From NCBI GenBank assembly GCA_036873755.1, contig JAVTVY010016045.1:1-64000 (forward strand): 64,000 nucleotides of DNA. The letters are read 5' to 3'. Positions 10,541-18,903 of the stretch are shown here, one piece after another. A model generated the notes under the pieces. The model saw only the letters and a program-made list of their open reading frames with translations. It was not told where the DNA came from and ran no database searches. A program made the translations under genes and the position numbers. Numbering within the stretch: the stretch's first letter is position 1; each line of letters starts with the position of its first letter. This DNA comes from Hanleya hanleyi (taxonomy: Eukaryota > Mollusca > Polyplacophora > Lepidopleurida > Hanleyidae).

Positions 10541-10697
10541 GGGACCTCACCATAGATACGAGGGTCAGACACAGTGTGCGTCATTCACCGTTCGTCATTG
10601 GGTCAACCATGTCACCGAGGGACCTGACCATAAATACGAGAGACAGTCAGAGGGTGTGTCATTCACCGTTCGTCATTGGGTCAAGCATGTCACCAGT
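10541..10697 (+). promoter_or_regulatory. Tandemly duplicated promoter and start region
   Basis: A ~78-bp block (GGGACCT-ACCATA-ATACGAG, then TCATTCACCGTTCGTCATTG and an ATGTCACC start) is present twice, at ~10541-10618 and ~10619-10697. The second copy leads into the gene at 10687. Element C has one copy (54890-54965), so the duplication is specific to A. Confidence 0.7.
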
Positions 10698-11226
10698 CCT
10701 ACGAGCCATTCTTCCCCTTACACCCCGGGTGGGATTTCACGTCTATGAAGATAAAGCCACCCTCGTGGAAGACCGTGGAGATGTTTGCTGGTCGCGCGCT
10801 GAGACCGTATCGAATACGGTTACGCTACACCGTGACGGCTGGACCAAATTTAAACGGGTGTTGAGGGGCGAGCTCGACGGACACCTCATCCACATAGACA
10901 ATGCCATCTACGTACACCGTGGACCCTTCTTCCCACGCCTGGGCCGCTACCAAGACCCTACGCGAGGCTTCACCCTAGACCCCGATCTGTGGACAGCCTT
11001 CGAGAAAGTGATGCCTATCGTGGACCCGCTGTTTACACCGGACGAGCGGTCATCAGACGAGTTGGAGTGGGCTCGTGCCCTGAGAGAAGCGGCGGCAGAA
11101 CCCAATGAACAAATGTCTAGCAATGAAGCGGAGGCAGACGACGATACCATTGATTATCCGGCTAGACTCAGTCAGCCCAGTGACATGACCACCCGATCCT
11201 TTGATCTCACGGGGTTCTCCCTATAA
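10687..11226 (+). CDS. Polinton accessory protein, paralog 1 (weak PC4/p15-like) (A)
   Basis: Start set at 10687 (MSPVLRAILP) by alignment with C (54957); the in-frame upstream ATG belongs to the duplicated promoter. The first ~110 residues have LPLTPRVGFHVYEDKATLVE, a polar loop, RDGWTKFKRVL and GELDGHLIHIDNAIYVHRGP. The next gene shares this layout, so the two arose by tandem duplication. The pattern of a short strand, basic loop and LxxxGWxxFKRVL helix faintly recalls the transcription coactivator PC4/p15 ssDNA-binding fold; I treat that as weak. The C-terminal third is acidic. The stop codon TAA sits inside the TATAAATA box of the next gene. Confidence 0.65.
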   Translation: MSPVLRAILPLTPRVGFHVYEDKATLVEDRGDVCWSRAETVSNTVTLHRDGWTKFKRVLRGELDGHLIHIDNAIYVHRGPFFPRLGRYQDPTRGFTLDPDLWTAFEKVMPIVDPLFTPDERSSDELEWARALREAAAEPNEQMSSNEAEADDDTIDYPARLSQPSDMTTRSFDLTGFSL

Positions 11227-11230
11227 ATAC
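11222..11230 (+). promoter_or_regulatory. TATA box overlapping the upstream stop codon
   Basis: CTATAAATACGAG lies 40 bp before the ATG at 11269 and contains the stop codon of the preceding gene. The equivalent site in C is at 55644. Similar overlaps occur at 11735-11745 and at the integrase stop (14487). Confidence 0.65.
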
Positions 11231-11268
11231 GAGAGACAGTCAAATCTGGTACCATTCACGTACTGACC

Positions 11269-11750
11269 ATGACGGAGCATATAATACGGACGTATCTCAG
11301 CTTGACCCCCGAGGTTTTCCTGCACGTTTATGCGGATAAGGTCGATATCATGGAGGAGGTGGGAGACATCTGTGATGCGGACCCTACACAACCGTGCCCG
11401 GCTCACATTCGTTTGTCTCGGGAGGGCTGGACCAAATTCAAACGGGTGTTGTCTGGTGAACTGGACGGCGACCTCATTCACTTGTGTCACGATGTGTACA
11501 TCCGACGCGGCCCCTTCTTTGCTCAATTGGCTCGGCTAGATGGGGTACAGTGCATTTTACCCTTCACCCTGATCTATGGTCTGCATTGGAAGATGCCGTG
11601 GCAGATGTGGATCAAGTGCTTACGGAGGAAGATCGGTCATCAGACGAGTTGGACTGGTCATTTACCATGGACAATGTGCTGGCAGAAGCCAACGAAGAAA
11701 ATCAGAAAGAAACTCCGGCCCAAGATATACTCGTTATAAATAAACGATAG
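11269..11750 (+). pseudogene. Polinton accessory protein, paralog 2, frameshifted (A)
   Basis: Paralog of the preceding gene: LTPEVFLHVYADKVDIMEE, then LSREGWTKFKRVLSGELDGD and a VYIRRGPFFAQL segment. The ortholog in C (55692-56156) is a single open frame. In A one base is missing in a GGAGG/GGGG tract near 11541, so the second half (FTLHPDLWSALEDAV onward, to INKR at 11750) is in another frame. The TATA box is at 11222 and the downstream integrase TATA box overlaps the gene's end. Function unknown; a nucleic-acid binding role is only suggested by the weak PC4-like pattern. Confidence 0.65.
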
Positions 11751-11777
11751 AGCCAGGGTCCATCATCATTTGTCACC

Positions 11778-12138
11778 ATGAAGAGCTGGGAGAAGGTGTT
11801 GGATAACTTATACTACAGTCCTGACAGTCCGGCGGCCTATAGTGCATTGACGGTTCTCTATCGAGCGGCCAAACCACAGGGGATACAACGTGCTCAAGTC
11901 CGAGATTGGTTAAGAAAACAGGACACCTATACCTTACATCGAGCTGCCCGTCGCCATTTTCTACGGAACCGGGTCATCGTGGGAGGACTAGATGCCCAAT
12001 GGCAAGCGGATTTGGTCGATATGAGCGCCTTTGCCAAACACAACGATGGAAATCGGTATATCTTGACGTGCATCGATATCCTGTCAAAGTATGCGTGGGT
12101 GGTACCCATCCGGACGAAAACGGGGGCGAATCTCATAA
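11778..12138 (+). pseudogene. int: Polinton integrase, 5' part, interrupted by a retroelement (A)
   Basis: Codons 1-~120 of the integrase (start MKSWEKVLDN, TATA box TATAAATAAACG 40 bp upstream). It contains the N-terminal helical region and the first catalytic aspartate in AQWQADLVDM. It ends after RTKTGANLI at about 12138, where a reverse-transcriptase element is inserted; the remainder resumes at about 13786. The uninterrupted ortholog is at 56185-57258. Confidence 0.9.
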
Positions 12139-13378
12139 TCACAAAAAGTTTCTCAGGGAAAGAGGTATTTGTCTTCCAACCAATCATAACGACATACCAA
12201 AACTATACTGGACTCCCAAAATGCATAAATCACCATACAAAGCTAGATTCATAGCTGGTTCTAGAAGCGTCGCTATATAGCTGAAATATTGCTGAATGCG
12301 ACGTTAAACCCTAATTCTCTCTCTCTCCCTGGTTCTAGAAGCTGCACCACCAAGCTTCTTTCAACCCTATTGACGAGGGCCCTTCAGGAGGTAAAAGCAT
12401 TTAGGGAAAGGTATTGCGCCATTATTTCTAAGAACTCTGGCGTTGAATGTATGTGGATATTGAAAAACTCAAAATGTCTTACGGAAGAACTTGATGCTAA
12501 AGGTCACATACCGTACAGACATGTATCCACATGGGATTTCTCGACTCTATACTACAATCCCTCATCAGGACCTTATTGACTGTCTAAGTTCATTAATAGT
12601 ATCTGTGTTCAAGAAAACTGATCGTAGATATATTAATGTCAGAAGCCATAAAGCATTCTTTAGCTCTACTACATACAAGAGATATCATTCATGGGATGTT
12701 TCTTTGTTTATAGAGTTGCTTGAATTTCACATTAAAAATATCTATGTGAAATTTGGCAATACAATATATCAGCAGCATATAGGTATTCCAATGGGTACTA
12801 ATTGTGCACCCCTGTTGGCTGTCCTGTATCTGTTCTCTTATGAATATGACTATATGCAGGCGCTTTCAAAAACCGATCCATTCAAAGGCCGTTCCTTCTC
12901 GTTCACCAAACGCTATATAGACGATCTTCTCGCTGTGGATAATCGCTATATAAATGACGCAGTGAAGGATATATATCCACCTTCACTGAATTTGAAGGAA
13001 ACTACAGATAGCCCTACAGGTACATCATATTTAGATCTATATCTCTATAAAAATGAAGCGGGCATTCTCTCTCGTCGACTTTATGACAAAAGAGATGATT
13101 ACAACTTCGACATCGTAAACTATCCCTTTCTGGACAGTAATATTCCAGTGGGACCTGCATATGGCGTATACATATCTCGCTTAGTAGGATTTGCTAGATC
13201 CTGTGTTAAATGTGACGATTTTAATCAACGTCACAAAACATTGATGCAGAAACTTAAAAAACAGGGCTATTCCACCAAGCGCCTACACTCAAAGTTTCTC
13301 AAATTTGGCGATACATATCGCATGCTGATAGCAAAATACGAACGTAGCGTGCAAGATCTATGGCGCTACGTTTCGTAA
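12139..13378 (+). pseudogene. Penelope-like reverse transcriptase, decayed
   Basis: The RT motifs are visible in order: IPKLYWTPKMHKSPYK (before the SINE insertion), a STWDFSTLY strand, GIPMGTNCAPLLAVLYLFSY, and the catalytic RYIDDLLAVDN at about codon 143 of the last frame. They are followed by TSYLDLYLY and YDKRDDYNFDIVNYPF. The KMHK and GIPMGTNCAP forms fit Penelope-like elements rather than LTR or LINE retrotransposons. No GIY-YIG endonuclease follows, since the frame stops at 13378. It is broken by a 61-bp SINE insertion at 12268 and by a frame change near 12540. Retroelement gene, not part of the Polinton. Confidence 0.75.
12268..12328 (+). mobile_element. SINE tail insertion inside the reverse transcriptase
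   Basis: A 61-bp 5'-truncated SINE (ATATAGCTGAAATATTGCTG, then GACGTTAAACC and CT repeats) flanked by the exact 13-bp duplication CTGGTTCTAGAAG at 12255-12267 and 12329-12341. It disrupts the RT reading frame and is the youngest of three nested insertions. Confidence 0.9.
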
Positions 13379-13785
13379 CTTGTGTCTAATTCCGCTTAAC
13401 CCGGGGCTAGGGGCCGTATGAACCCATGTACTTCAAGATCCTCATGGTACTCATATGAACAAGCACAATCAAAGCGTGACTGAGATACATCATTTTTTAG
13501 ATGACGACTCTATAACGAATATTATGGATTAAGAATACTGATCAGCGATACGGATTTGATATTTTTGGAACATCATGATGTCTTGCCGGCATCATTGAAA
13601 ACTGTTGACCGCTTCTCTCTTGCAGGAAACAAGCCTATGTTTATGTATACTATGATTGTCTTTTTGAATTTGGTGCTAATACTGTTATATGGAAAATGGA
13701 ATAGGTCTTTGGATTATGGACGCGGATATTCTCTAATGGACGACGGCTGGATTATGAATGACGGACTAGACGCTTGTAATTCAAG

Positions 13786-14489
13786 GACATCTTCAAGACC
13801 GGGCGCAAACCCATGTATTTGCAAACCGACGAAGGCACGGAATTCCTCAACAGACCGTTCCAACAGTTTCTGAAAGCCCAGGAGGTGTTTTTCTTCCATA
13901 CGTACAACGAGACCAAGGCTTCCGTGGTGGAAAGATTCAACAGGACATTCAAAGGCCGCATGTATAAATATTTCACCTATAAGAATACAAGGCGGTACAT
14001 CGATGTTCTCCCGAAACTTGTGAGTGGTTACAATCGAGGCTATCACCGGAGTATAGAGAGAGAGCCCCCATAACCGTGACCCAACGCAATGAAGTCCAAG
14101 TCCGGCGTGTCTTGTACCCCAGGCAATCGCAGCGAACGACGAAGGAGGTGTACAAGGTCGGGGACCCTGTACGGATCAGTAAAGTCAAAGGTCAATTTGA
14201 GAAAAGTTACTTGCCTAACTGGAGCGATGAGCACTTCCTGATTAAACGGCGCCTACCCCGACAGCAGCGAGTCTATGAACTGGAAGATCTTCAAGGGGAA
14301 CCGTTGCTAGGGACGTTTTACGAGACGGAATTACAGCCTGTCGTAAAAACAAAGCAAGACTACTACACGGTGGAGCAGATTTTGAAAACGGAACGTCGAC
14401 GTGGCAAACTGTTTCATTTCGTCAAATGGCAAGGCTGGCCCAGTTCCTTCAATTCCTGGATCGCTGCCAACCAGGTGAAACGACTATAA
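13786..14489 (+). pseudogene. int: Polinton integrase, 3' part with chromodomain (A)
   Basis: It resumes with the second catalytic aspartate (LQTDEGTEF) and the glutamate in VVERFNRTFK, then the basic DNA-binding region and a C-terminal chromodomain (YYTVEQILKTERRRGKLFHF, VKWQGWPSSFNSW). Relative to C there is an extra GA near 14061 (AGAGAGAGAG against AGAGAGAG), shifting the frame after the catalytic core; the rest reads open to 14489. The stop codon lies in the TATA box of the next gene. Confidence 0.85.
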
Positions 14490-14539
14490 AGCCAGACACC
14501 ACTGCCGTCGTCCTTCATTCCACGTTCGACTACGGTGCT

Positions 14540-15052
14540 ATGGACAAACAGCAGCTGCCTCTAAACACAGCGTCTCCCAAAACGCGCAAAGCGCAAGTGG
14601 GCTTGCTGAGTGTGTTGTACGGAGGTGTGTTTTACGACGTAGCCTATGTCAGCACGCTACTTAACCAACTGAGAACTCCAGCTGTGAGTGAAACCAGTCT
14701 ACAGATAGCACCAGTCAACCCCGTATCGAGCCCAGTCATCACCACCACCACACCCCGTGTACAAGCCACACCAAGTATACAGTCAACACCTACACCAAGT
14801 ACACCCACTGCGTCTGAAAACCCACCGGATTTCATCACTCACAGTGAACAGACAACGACGACCGACGTTGTACCCACCACCACTCCAGTTCACTCGTACC
14901 AAATTTACAAGGGTGGGTTACCACGACAGCGGATACACTTCCAACCATGGACCCTCGGTGGCAGCATCCCTTCACTTGCGTCATCGCAGGACCGACGGGC
15001 TCCGGCAAAACGCACTTCGTCAGGAAGCTACTTCAACACGCCGACAGCATGA
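14540..15052 (+). CDS. Single-pass membrane protein with Thr/Pro-rich stalk (A)
   Basis: The start at 14540 (MDKQQLPLNT) follows CTATAAAGCC by about 50 bp. A basic N-terminus (SPKTRKAQ) leads to a hydrophobic segment (LLSVLYGGVFYDVAYV), then ~100 residues rich in Thr, Pro and Ser (TTTTPRVQATPS...), and a basic tail. This reads as a signal-anchor protein with a mucin-like stalk, or a virion membrane protein. Against C the hydrophobic segment lacks seven residues (21-bp in-frame deletion), which may weaken the anchor. The last 106 bp overlap the ATPase gene in another frame. I know no named family. Confidence 0.65.
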   Translation: MDKQQLPLNTASPKTRKAQVGLLSVLYGGVFYDVAYVSTLLNQLRTPAVSETSLQIAPVNPVSSPVITTTTPRVQATPSIQSTPTPSTPTASENPPDFITHSEQTTTTDVVPTTTPVHSYQIYKGGLPRQRIHFQPWTLGGSIPSLASSQDRRAPAKRTSSGSYFNTPTA

Positions 15053-15555
15053 TCACCCCACCCATTGCCCGAGTCGTGTGGTGTTGTGGAGAATGGCAGG
15101 CAGCGTATGCAGCAATGCCCCACATCACGTTCGTGGAAGGCCTACCCAACCTGGCCGATTTGGAACCGGACACCTTGGTGGTTCTGGATAATCTCATGGC
15201 GGAGACGGATGCGCGAGTCACCCAACTCTTTACCAAAGGCAGCCACCATCGACGGCTCAGCATCATCTACATTGTGCAGAATCTGTTCAGTAAAAACAAA
15301 GAACATCGGAACATCAGCTTAAATGCCCACTACCTGGTGGTCTTCAAAAACCCGAGAGATACCACTCAACTGTTGCACCTGGCGAGACAGATATATCCCG
15401 GCCGCACACCGTTTGCGTTGGAAGCCTTTAAAGATGCCACAACCCCTCAGCACGGGTATATGCTCTTCGACCTCAAGCAAGCCACCCCCGACCACCTTCG
15501 ACTACGGACCGGCATCTTTCCCGGAGAGACCCACCACGTGTACATGCAAAAATAA
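14947..15555 (+). CDS. A32-type genome packaging ATPase (A)
   Basis: A 202-codon P-loop ATPase of the FtsK/HerA-A32 group that drives DNA into capsids in Polintons and related viruses. The Walker A motif GPTGSGKT is at residues 15-22, Walker B LVVLDN at ~77-82, and a sensor-like IIYIVQN at ~106-112. Length is normal for compact Polinton ATPases. The second acidic residue of Walker B is Asn here and Asp in C (LVVLDD), a possible loss of catalysis. It overlaps the upstream membrane-protein gene by 106 bp and is followed by the conserved 3' UTR motif. Confidence 0.9.
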   Translation: MDPRWQHPFTCVIAGPTGSGKTHFVRKLLQHADSMITPPIARVVWCCGEWQAAYAAMPHITFVEGLPNLADLEPDTLVVLDNLMAETDARVTQLFTKGSHHRRLSIIYIVQNLFSKNKEHRNISLNAHYLVVFKNPRDTTQLLHLARQIYPGRTPFALEAFKDATTPQHGYMLFDLKQATPDHLRLRTGIFPGETHHVYMQK

Positions 15556-15620
15556 TGTAAACATACCCACAGTGGCTCCCCCAGCTGGAGTGTGTGTGTT
15601 TGATGATGGGGATAATAAAA
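15556..15620 (+). terminator. Conserved 3' UTR motif and poly(A) signal (ATPase, A)
   Basis: GTAAACATACCC, then GGCTCCCCCAGCTGGAGTGT and GGGGATAATAAAA, with AATAAA at 15614-15619. The CTCC...GGAG words could form a short hairpin. It is near-identical to the zinc-finger gene 3' ends in B. Confidence 0.7.
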
Positions 15621-15712
15621 AGAATTAATACCACATCATGGTTGACTTTGTCTCTGTTCTCTGAGGTAGATAGAAAGGGCAGAGTTGTGGGTTCTAGCAT
15701 TAGTTGTACATG

Positions 15713-16054
15713 ATGTCTGCGCGAGTACGGAAGCACGCCCCGACGCTCCATGTATTGAAGACGGCCCCACCCGAGTTGGTCCGAACCATTGTACGCGGTG
15801 CGGACCCTGACCTTGTACGCTGTCTGTGCGAGATCGGGTACAACCTGTTAAAAGGCAACGTACCACTGACTCCGGCTCAGAAGACCAAGTTGGCCAAGCA
15901 TAAGACAGGTCTCCGAACCCTAGTCCAGAAGCGAGTCTCTCAAACACAAAAGAAAAAGGTGTTACAGAAAGGCGGCTTTCTCGGGGCCATCTTATCACCG
16001 TTGGCCGCTTCCGTGTTGGGTCCAGTATTGGGTGGACTCTTCGGCCGACAATGA
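15713..16054 (+). CDS. Small Polinton virion-type protein with C-terminal hydrophobic segment (A)
   Basis: About 113 residues; start by homology with C (58560); an ATG three bases earlier is also possible. The N-terminal part carries LCEIGYNLLKGNVPLTPAQK, then a Lys/Arg-rich stretch and the hydrophobic, Gly-rich end KGGFLGAILSPLAASVLGPV. From memory this pattern (LCE..LN.L.GN.PLT followed by KGGFL) is widespread next to Polinton capsid genes. A minor virion protein that binds DNA or membrane is plausible but unproven. Confidence 0.75.
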   Translation: MSARVRKHAPTLHVLKTAPPELVRTIVRGADPDLVRCLCEIGYNLLKGNVPLTPAQKTKLAKHKTGLRTLVQKRVSQTQKKKVLQKGGFLGAILSPLAASVLGPVLGGLFGRQ

Positions 16055-16068
16055 ACCACACGAAAAAA

Positions 16069-16886
16069 ATGGTCCTCGTCTAACCACGGTTCCTTCAAAA
16101 CCTCCAATCGCCCTACCCTGTCCCACTTACGGTGAAGACCATAAACACCCCCGATGAAGAGATGCAACAGATCTTACAAAGACCGGGGTTAAGCGACAGT
16201 GAGAAAATACAACGGTACAATGACACGCTTCAACGGTACATGACGTTCATGGACCATACAAAGCCCTCTCTACCCCAGCACCACCACCACCACAACCACG
16301 CGACACACCGCCGACCTCAGCACCGCTCCAACAGCCGCCATTACCAGGGATACCACCCACAGCCCCACAGTGGTTGGAAGACGAAGTGCTGAAGAGTGTA
16401 CCTGCATCGTTCAAGAAACAAGCTGGCCTGGTATTACAACGGATGAAACAGAATCCTAACATGACTTGGAATGATAAAGGCGAACTACTGGTACAGAATC
16501 AAGTGGTCCCCAGTACACACATGACGGATTTAGTGAATGACCTGATGCGTCAACGCAGGTCGCACACGGATCCTCGAGGATGGGAGGTCTTCGCTCAAGG
16601 CTTCAAAGACATGTATGTACCACAGGAATTGGTGGGGAATCCCCAGCGCTGGGCCTGGATGCAGCGGACCCGGCAATCGCCGAGTGGCGCACTACCTTCT
16701 TGGGAAGCCGAGTGGGAACCGGAGTCACCCCCCAAAACACCACCACAACGGGCACCTTCTTTTCACGCCTTTAAAAAAACACGCTTGATCAAAACACCCC
16801 ACATCTCCAGAGCCGTGACACGTAGCAAGTCACCGCGACGAACACGACGCCGGACACAACCATCCAAGGCCTGGAACATCTATTAA
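16069..16886 (+). pseudogene. Conserved Polinton protein with WNDKGEL domain, broken (A)
   Basis: The start matches C (58915) but the fifth codon is TAA (16081). One base is missing near 16256, moving the Pro/His-rich linker and all that follows to another frame. The conserved C-terminal half is open to 16886: VLKSVPASFKKQAGLVLQRM, NMTWNDKGELLV, TDLVNDLMRQRRS, GWEVFAQ and PQELVGN, ending in a basic Arg/Ser tail (SPRRTRRRTQ). That domain is common in Polintons near the capsid genes. Its role is unknown; the basic tail suggests DNA contact in the virion. Confidence 0.75.
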
Positions 16887-16919
16887 AACCAACATCAGCG
16901 GCAGGACAGCTCAGTCGCC

Positions 16920-17672
16920 ATGTTTTACCTCACCCTACCCAGTAACAGTTCGCTGGATGTGTTTCCTGACAACACCTTGGCCAAGTACGTCACCCAGTTA
17001 CCGCAACCGTTGCATTTACCTGGACGATGGGAATGTGGCCTCGTGGATATCCAATACCCTTACTCGTGGTACAACGTGCGAGCCAATGAAGTGTGGTACG
17101 AGGTGACCTACGAAGGAAAAGACACCCGACTCACCCTCCCCGAAGGCCAATACGATACTCCCAAGGAGTTCATGCAGGGGCTGACAAGACTGTTGCATTA
17201 TAAGGCTCTACGGGAGGTCACGAATGTTTCAAAACCCATCAAAACCTTTCCCTTCAAGAATCACGTGGACTTCGATTACAACGCACACAACGACAAGGCA
17301 CAGATCATCCTCACCGCCAACGTGAGTGTCGTACTGAGTCCTATCCTACAGCAAATGCTGGGTTTCGATCTACAGACGTTCGCTGGTCCCACCGCCCACC
17401 AAGGCCAGATCCCGATGGATATGAAGTCGGGTATGTACGGACTCTACGTCTACTCGGACGTGGTCGACAACCACATCGTAGGCGATATCAACACACCTAT
17501 GTTACGGGTGGTCCCCATTAAAAAGACGTATGGAGATCAAGTTACCCACAGTTTCACTCACATGCTCTACCTACCCGTACGACAAACCGACATCAACACT
17601 ATCATGGTGGATATGAGAGATGACACGGGAAAAGTGGTGCTGACACTTCATTTTCGACAAGCACGTGCATAA
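16920..17672 (+). CDS. Minor capsid (penton-like) protein (A)
   Basis: A 250-residue protein starting MFYLTLPSNSSLDVFPDN, with LPGRWECGLVDIQYPYSWYN and a C-terminal VVLTLHFRQ. This matches the Polinton PY/penton base family, a single jelly-roll protein occupying capsid vertices. It is 12 residues shorter than the C copy: a short in-frame deletion near the C-terminus (after DDTG) and a shorter tail. Its TAA overlaps the ATG of the next gene (TAATG). Confidence 0.85.
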   Translation: MFYLTLPSNSSLDVFPDNTLAKYVTQLPQPLHLPGRWECGLVDIQYPYSWYNVRANEVWYEVTYEGKDTRLTLPEGQYDTPKEFMQGLTRLLHYKALREVTNVSKPIKTFPFKNHVDFDYNAHNDKAQIILTANVSVVLSPILQQMLGFDLQTFAGPTAHQGQIPMDMKSGMYGLYVYSDVVDNHIVGDINTPMLRVVPIKKTYGDQVTHSFTHMLYLPVRQTDINTIMVDMRDDTGKVVLTLHFRQARA

Positions 17673-18076
17673 TGAAGATGCCTTACGAGTGCGATGCACG
17701 CAGCTATATGGACTATTATGCCCAACAGGCCGGAGGTGGCCTTCCGGTCTTTAGTGCTGCACGCATGCAACAAGAACATTGGCTGGGGAACATACTCGGG
17801 AGCATCGTCAAAACGTTCCTGCCCTTGGTGACGCGTGGGGTGAAAGCAATCGGCAAACAAGCGCTACGCAGTGGACTGCAAGTCGCCGGTGATGTCTTGG
17901 GGGGTACGGCACCCAAAGAAGCCTTGAAACGGCGGGCCAAAGAAGCAGGAGGCGTCTTGGTCACCAAAGCACAACGCACCGCAGGGAATAAAAGACCTGC
18001 ATCACCGAGACCACGCACCAGTCGACGACCGATCCAGCGACGATGCACATCGAAGACCCAGGATATCTTTTCTTAA
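17672..18076 (+). CDS. Basic virion protein with amphipathic segment (A)
   Basis: 134 residues, start overlapping the previous stop by one base. The N-terminus has YYAQQAGGGLPVF; residues ~30-75 (NILGSIVKTFLPLVTRGVKA...LQVAGDVLGG) form a long amphipathic/hydrophobic stretch; the tail is Arg-rich (RPRTSRRPIQRR). This arrangement recurs beside Polinton and adintovirus capsid genes and resembles in outline the DNA-binding and membrane-active minor proteins of adenoviruses. That comparison is by architecture, not sequence. Confidence 0.75.
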   Translation: MKMPYECDARSYMDYYAQQAGGGLPVFSAARMQQEHWLGNILGSIVKTFLPLVTRGVKAIGKQALRSGLQVAGDVLGGTAPKEALKRRAKEAGGVLVTKAQRTAGNKRPASPRPRTSRRPIQRRCTSKTQDIFS

Positions 18077-18078
18077 AC

Positions 18079-18203
18079 ATGTCCTTGATCCACGCAGAGT
18101 CCTGCCCCTCCACCAACAGTGAATTTGATTTGTGGACCGTCCCGCCCACACAGACCAGTGCCGAACAAGGATTATGGGTGGAGCATCTCCCGCTCTCCAG
18201 CAT
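18079..18203 (+). pseudogene. Major capsid protein, 5' stub (A)
   Basis: The gene begins MSLIHAESCPSTNSEF and stays in frame for about 41 codons, matching the start of the C capsid gene. At ~18203, after CTCCAGCATCA, the sequence changes directly to right-TIR module sequence (TGCGCAGAACG). An internal deletion therefore joined the gene to the middle of a TIR module, removing the rest of the capsid gene, the protease and anything beyond. Confidence 0.85.
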
Positions 18204-18897
18204 CATGCGCAGAACGTCGAACACGAACGACACACTAGTTCAGGCGGATGCTCCTTCACGAATGCTTCACACTGATACCTCACTCGACTCCATCGGACCA
18301 TTAGTGGCTCCCCTAGACCCCAAAACGTCTACGTCCATACCCTTTTCCCAAAATTCCCTGTCTGCGCATGCTCAGAATGTTGACAACGAACGATACACTA
18401 GCCCAGGTGGATGCTCCCTCACGACTGCTTCACATTGATACCTCATACGACTCCATCGGCCCATTAGTGGCCCACCTAGACCCCAAAACGTCTATTTCCA
18501 TACAGTTTCTCTACTGCGCATGCGCAGAATGACGTCAGTTCCACGTCACGCCCAGTCCGTTGGATACTCCATCACGTATGCTTTACATTGATACCTCACT
18601 CGACCCAATCGGTCCATTAGCGGTCCCTACAGATTGCCGAACATTCTCACGAAAACCCACGGTTTTGGGACTACTTTCGGTCCGCGGAGGCAGACCGCAT
18701 CACCGCCAGACCGCATCACCGCGGAGGAATCCATGCCCCCAAGGTCACGCCCTATTCATCCAGACCGGAAGTGACGTCATACACTTGCGCAGAACACTCC
18801 TGCGCACACCTCATAACCTCCTCATTTCTGCGCACACCACTTTCTCGCGCATGCGCACTGACACCAATACGCGTCGAAATGTGTATAACCTACTACT
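18203..18897. repeat. Element A right TIR
   Basis: The reverse complement begins AGTAGTAGGTTATACACATT and follows the left TIR for ~80 bp, then has a block with ETS-CRE composite CCGGAAGTGACGTCA (near 18764) and CCGCGGTGATGCGGTCTGG words (also in B and C). Next come two to three NRF1/CRE modules (TGCGCATGCGCAGAATGACG near 18515) matching left-TIR modules in different order. Confidence 0.85.
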
Positions 18898-18903
18898 AAC
18901 GTC
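18898..18903. repeat. Target site duplication of element A, right copy
   Basis: AACGTC directly follows CCTACTACT, identical to 7269-7274. Confidence 0.85.

Larger units (their letters stand above)
12139..13785 (+). mobile_element. Penelope-like retroelement inserted in the integrase
   Basis: About 1.65 kb lies between the halves of the integrase gene that are contiguous in element C. About nine bases of integrase (GCGGCGTTC in C) are missing at the junction, so the insertion came with a small deletion rather than a clear duplication. It carries one decayed reverse transcriptase and ~400 bp of 3' non-coding DNA. It is 5'-truncated: the reading starts just before the first RT motif. Confidence 0.75.
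7275..18897 (+). mobile_element. Polinton/Maverick element A, internally deleted
   Basis: An 11.6-kb element with termini AGTAGTAGG...CCTACTACT, TIRs of ~0.7-0.8 kb and the 6-bp duplication AACGTC. It encodes an integrase, packaging ATPase, penton-like protein and accessory virion proteins typical of Polintons. The right part is missing: the major capsid gene runs straight into the right TIR near 18203, so most of that gene and the protease are gone. No DNA polymerase B is present. The integrase is split by a 1.65-kb retroelement insertion. Several genes carry frameshifts or stops, so the copy cannot move autonomously. Compare element C, which shares the gene order at roughly 90% identity by eye. 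Confidence 0.9.

Noticed and set aside
14757..15191. 144-codon frame overlapping the membrane-protein and ATPase genes
   Set aside because: Third frame over two better supported genes; not consistently conserved in composition.
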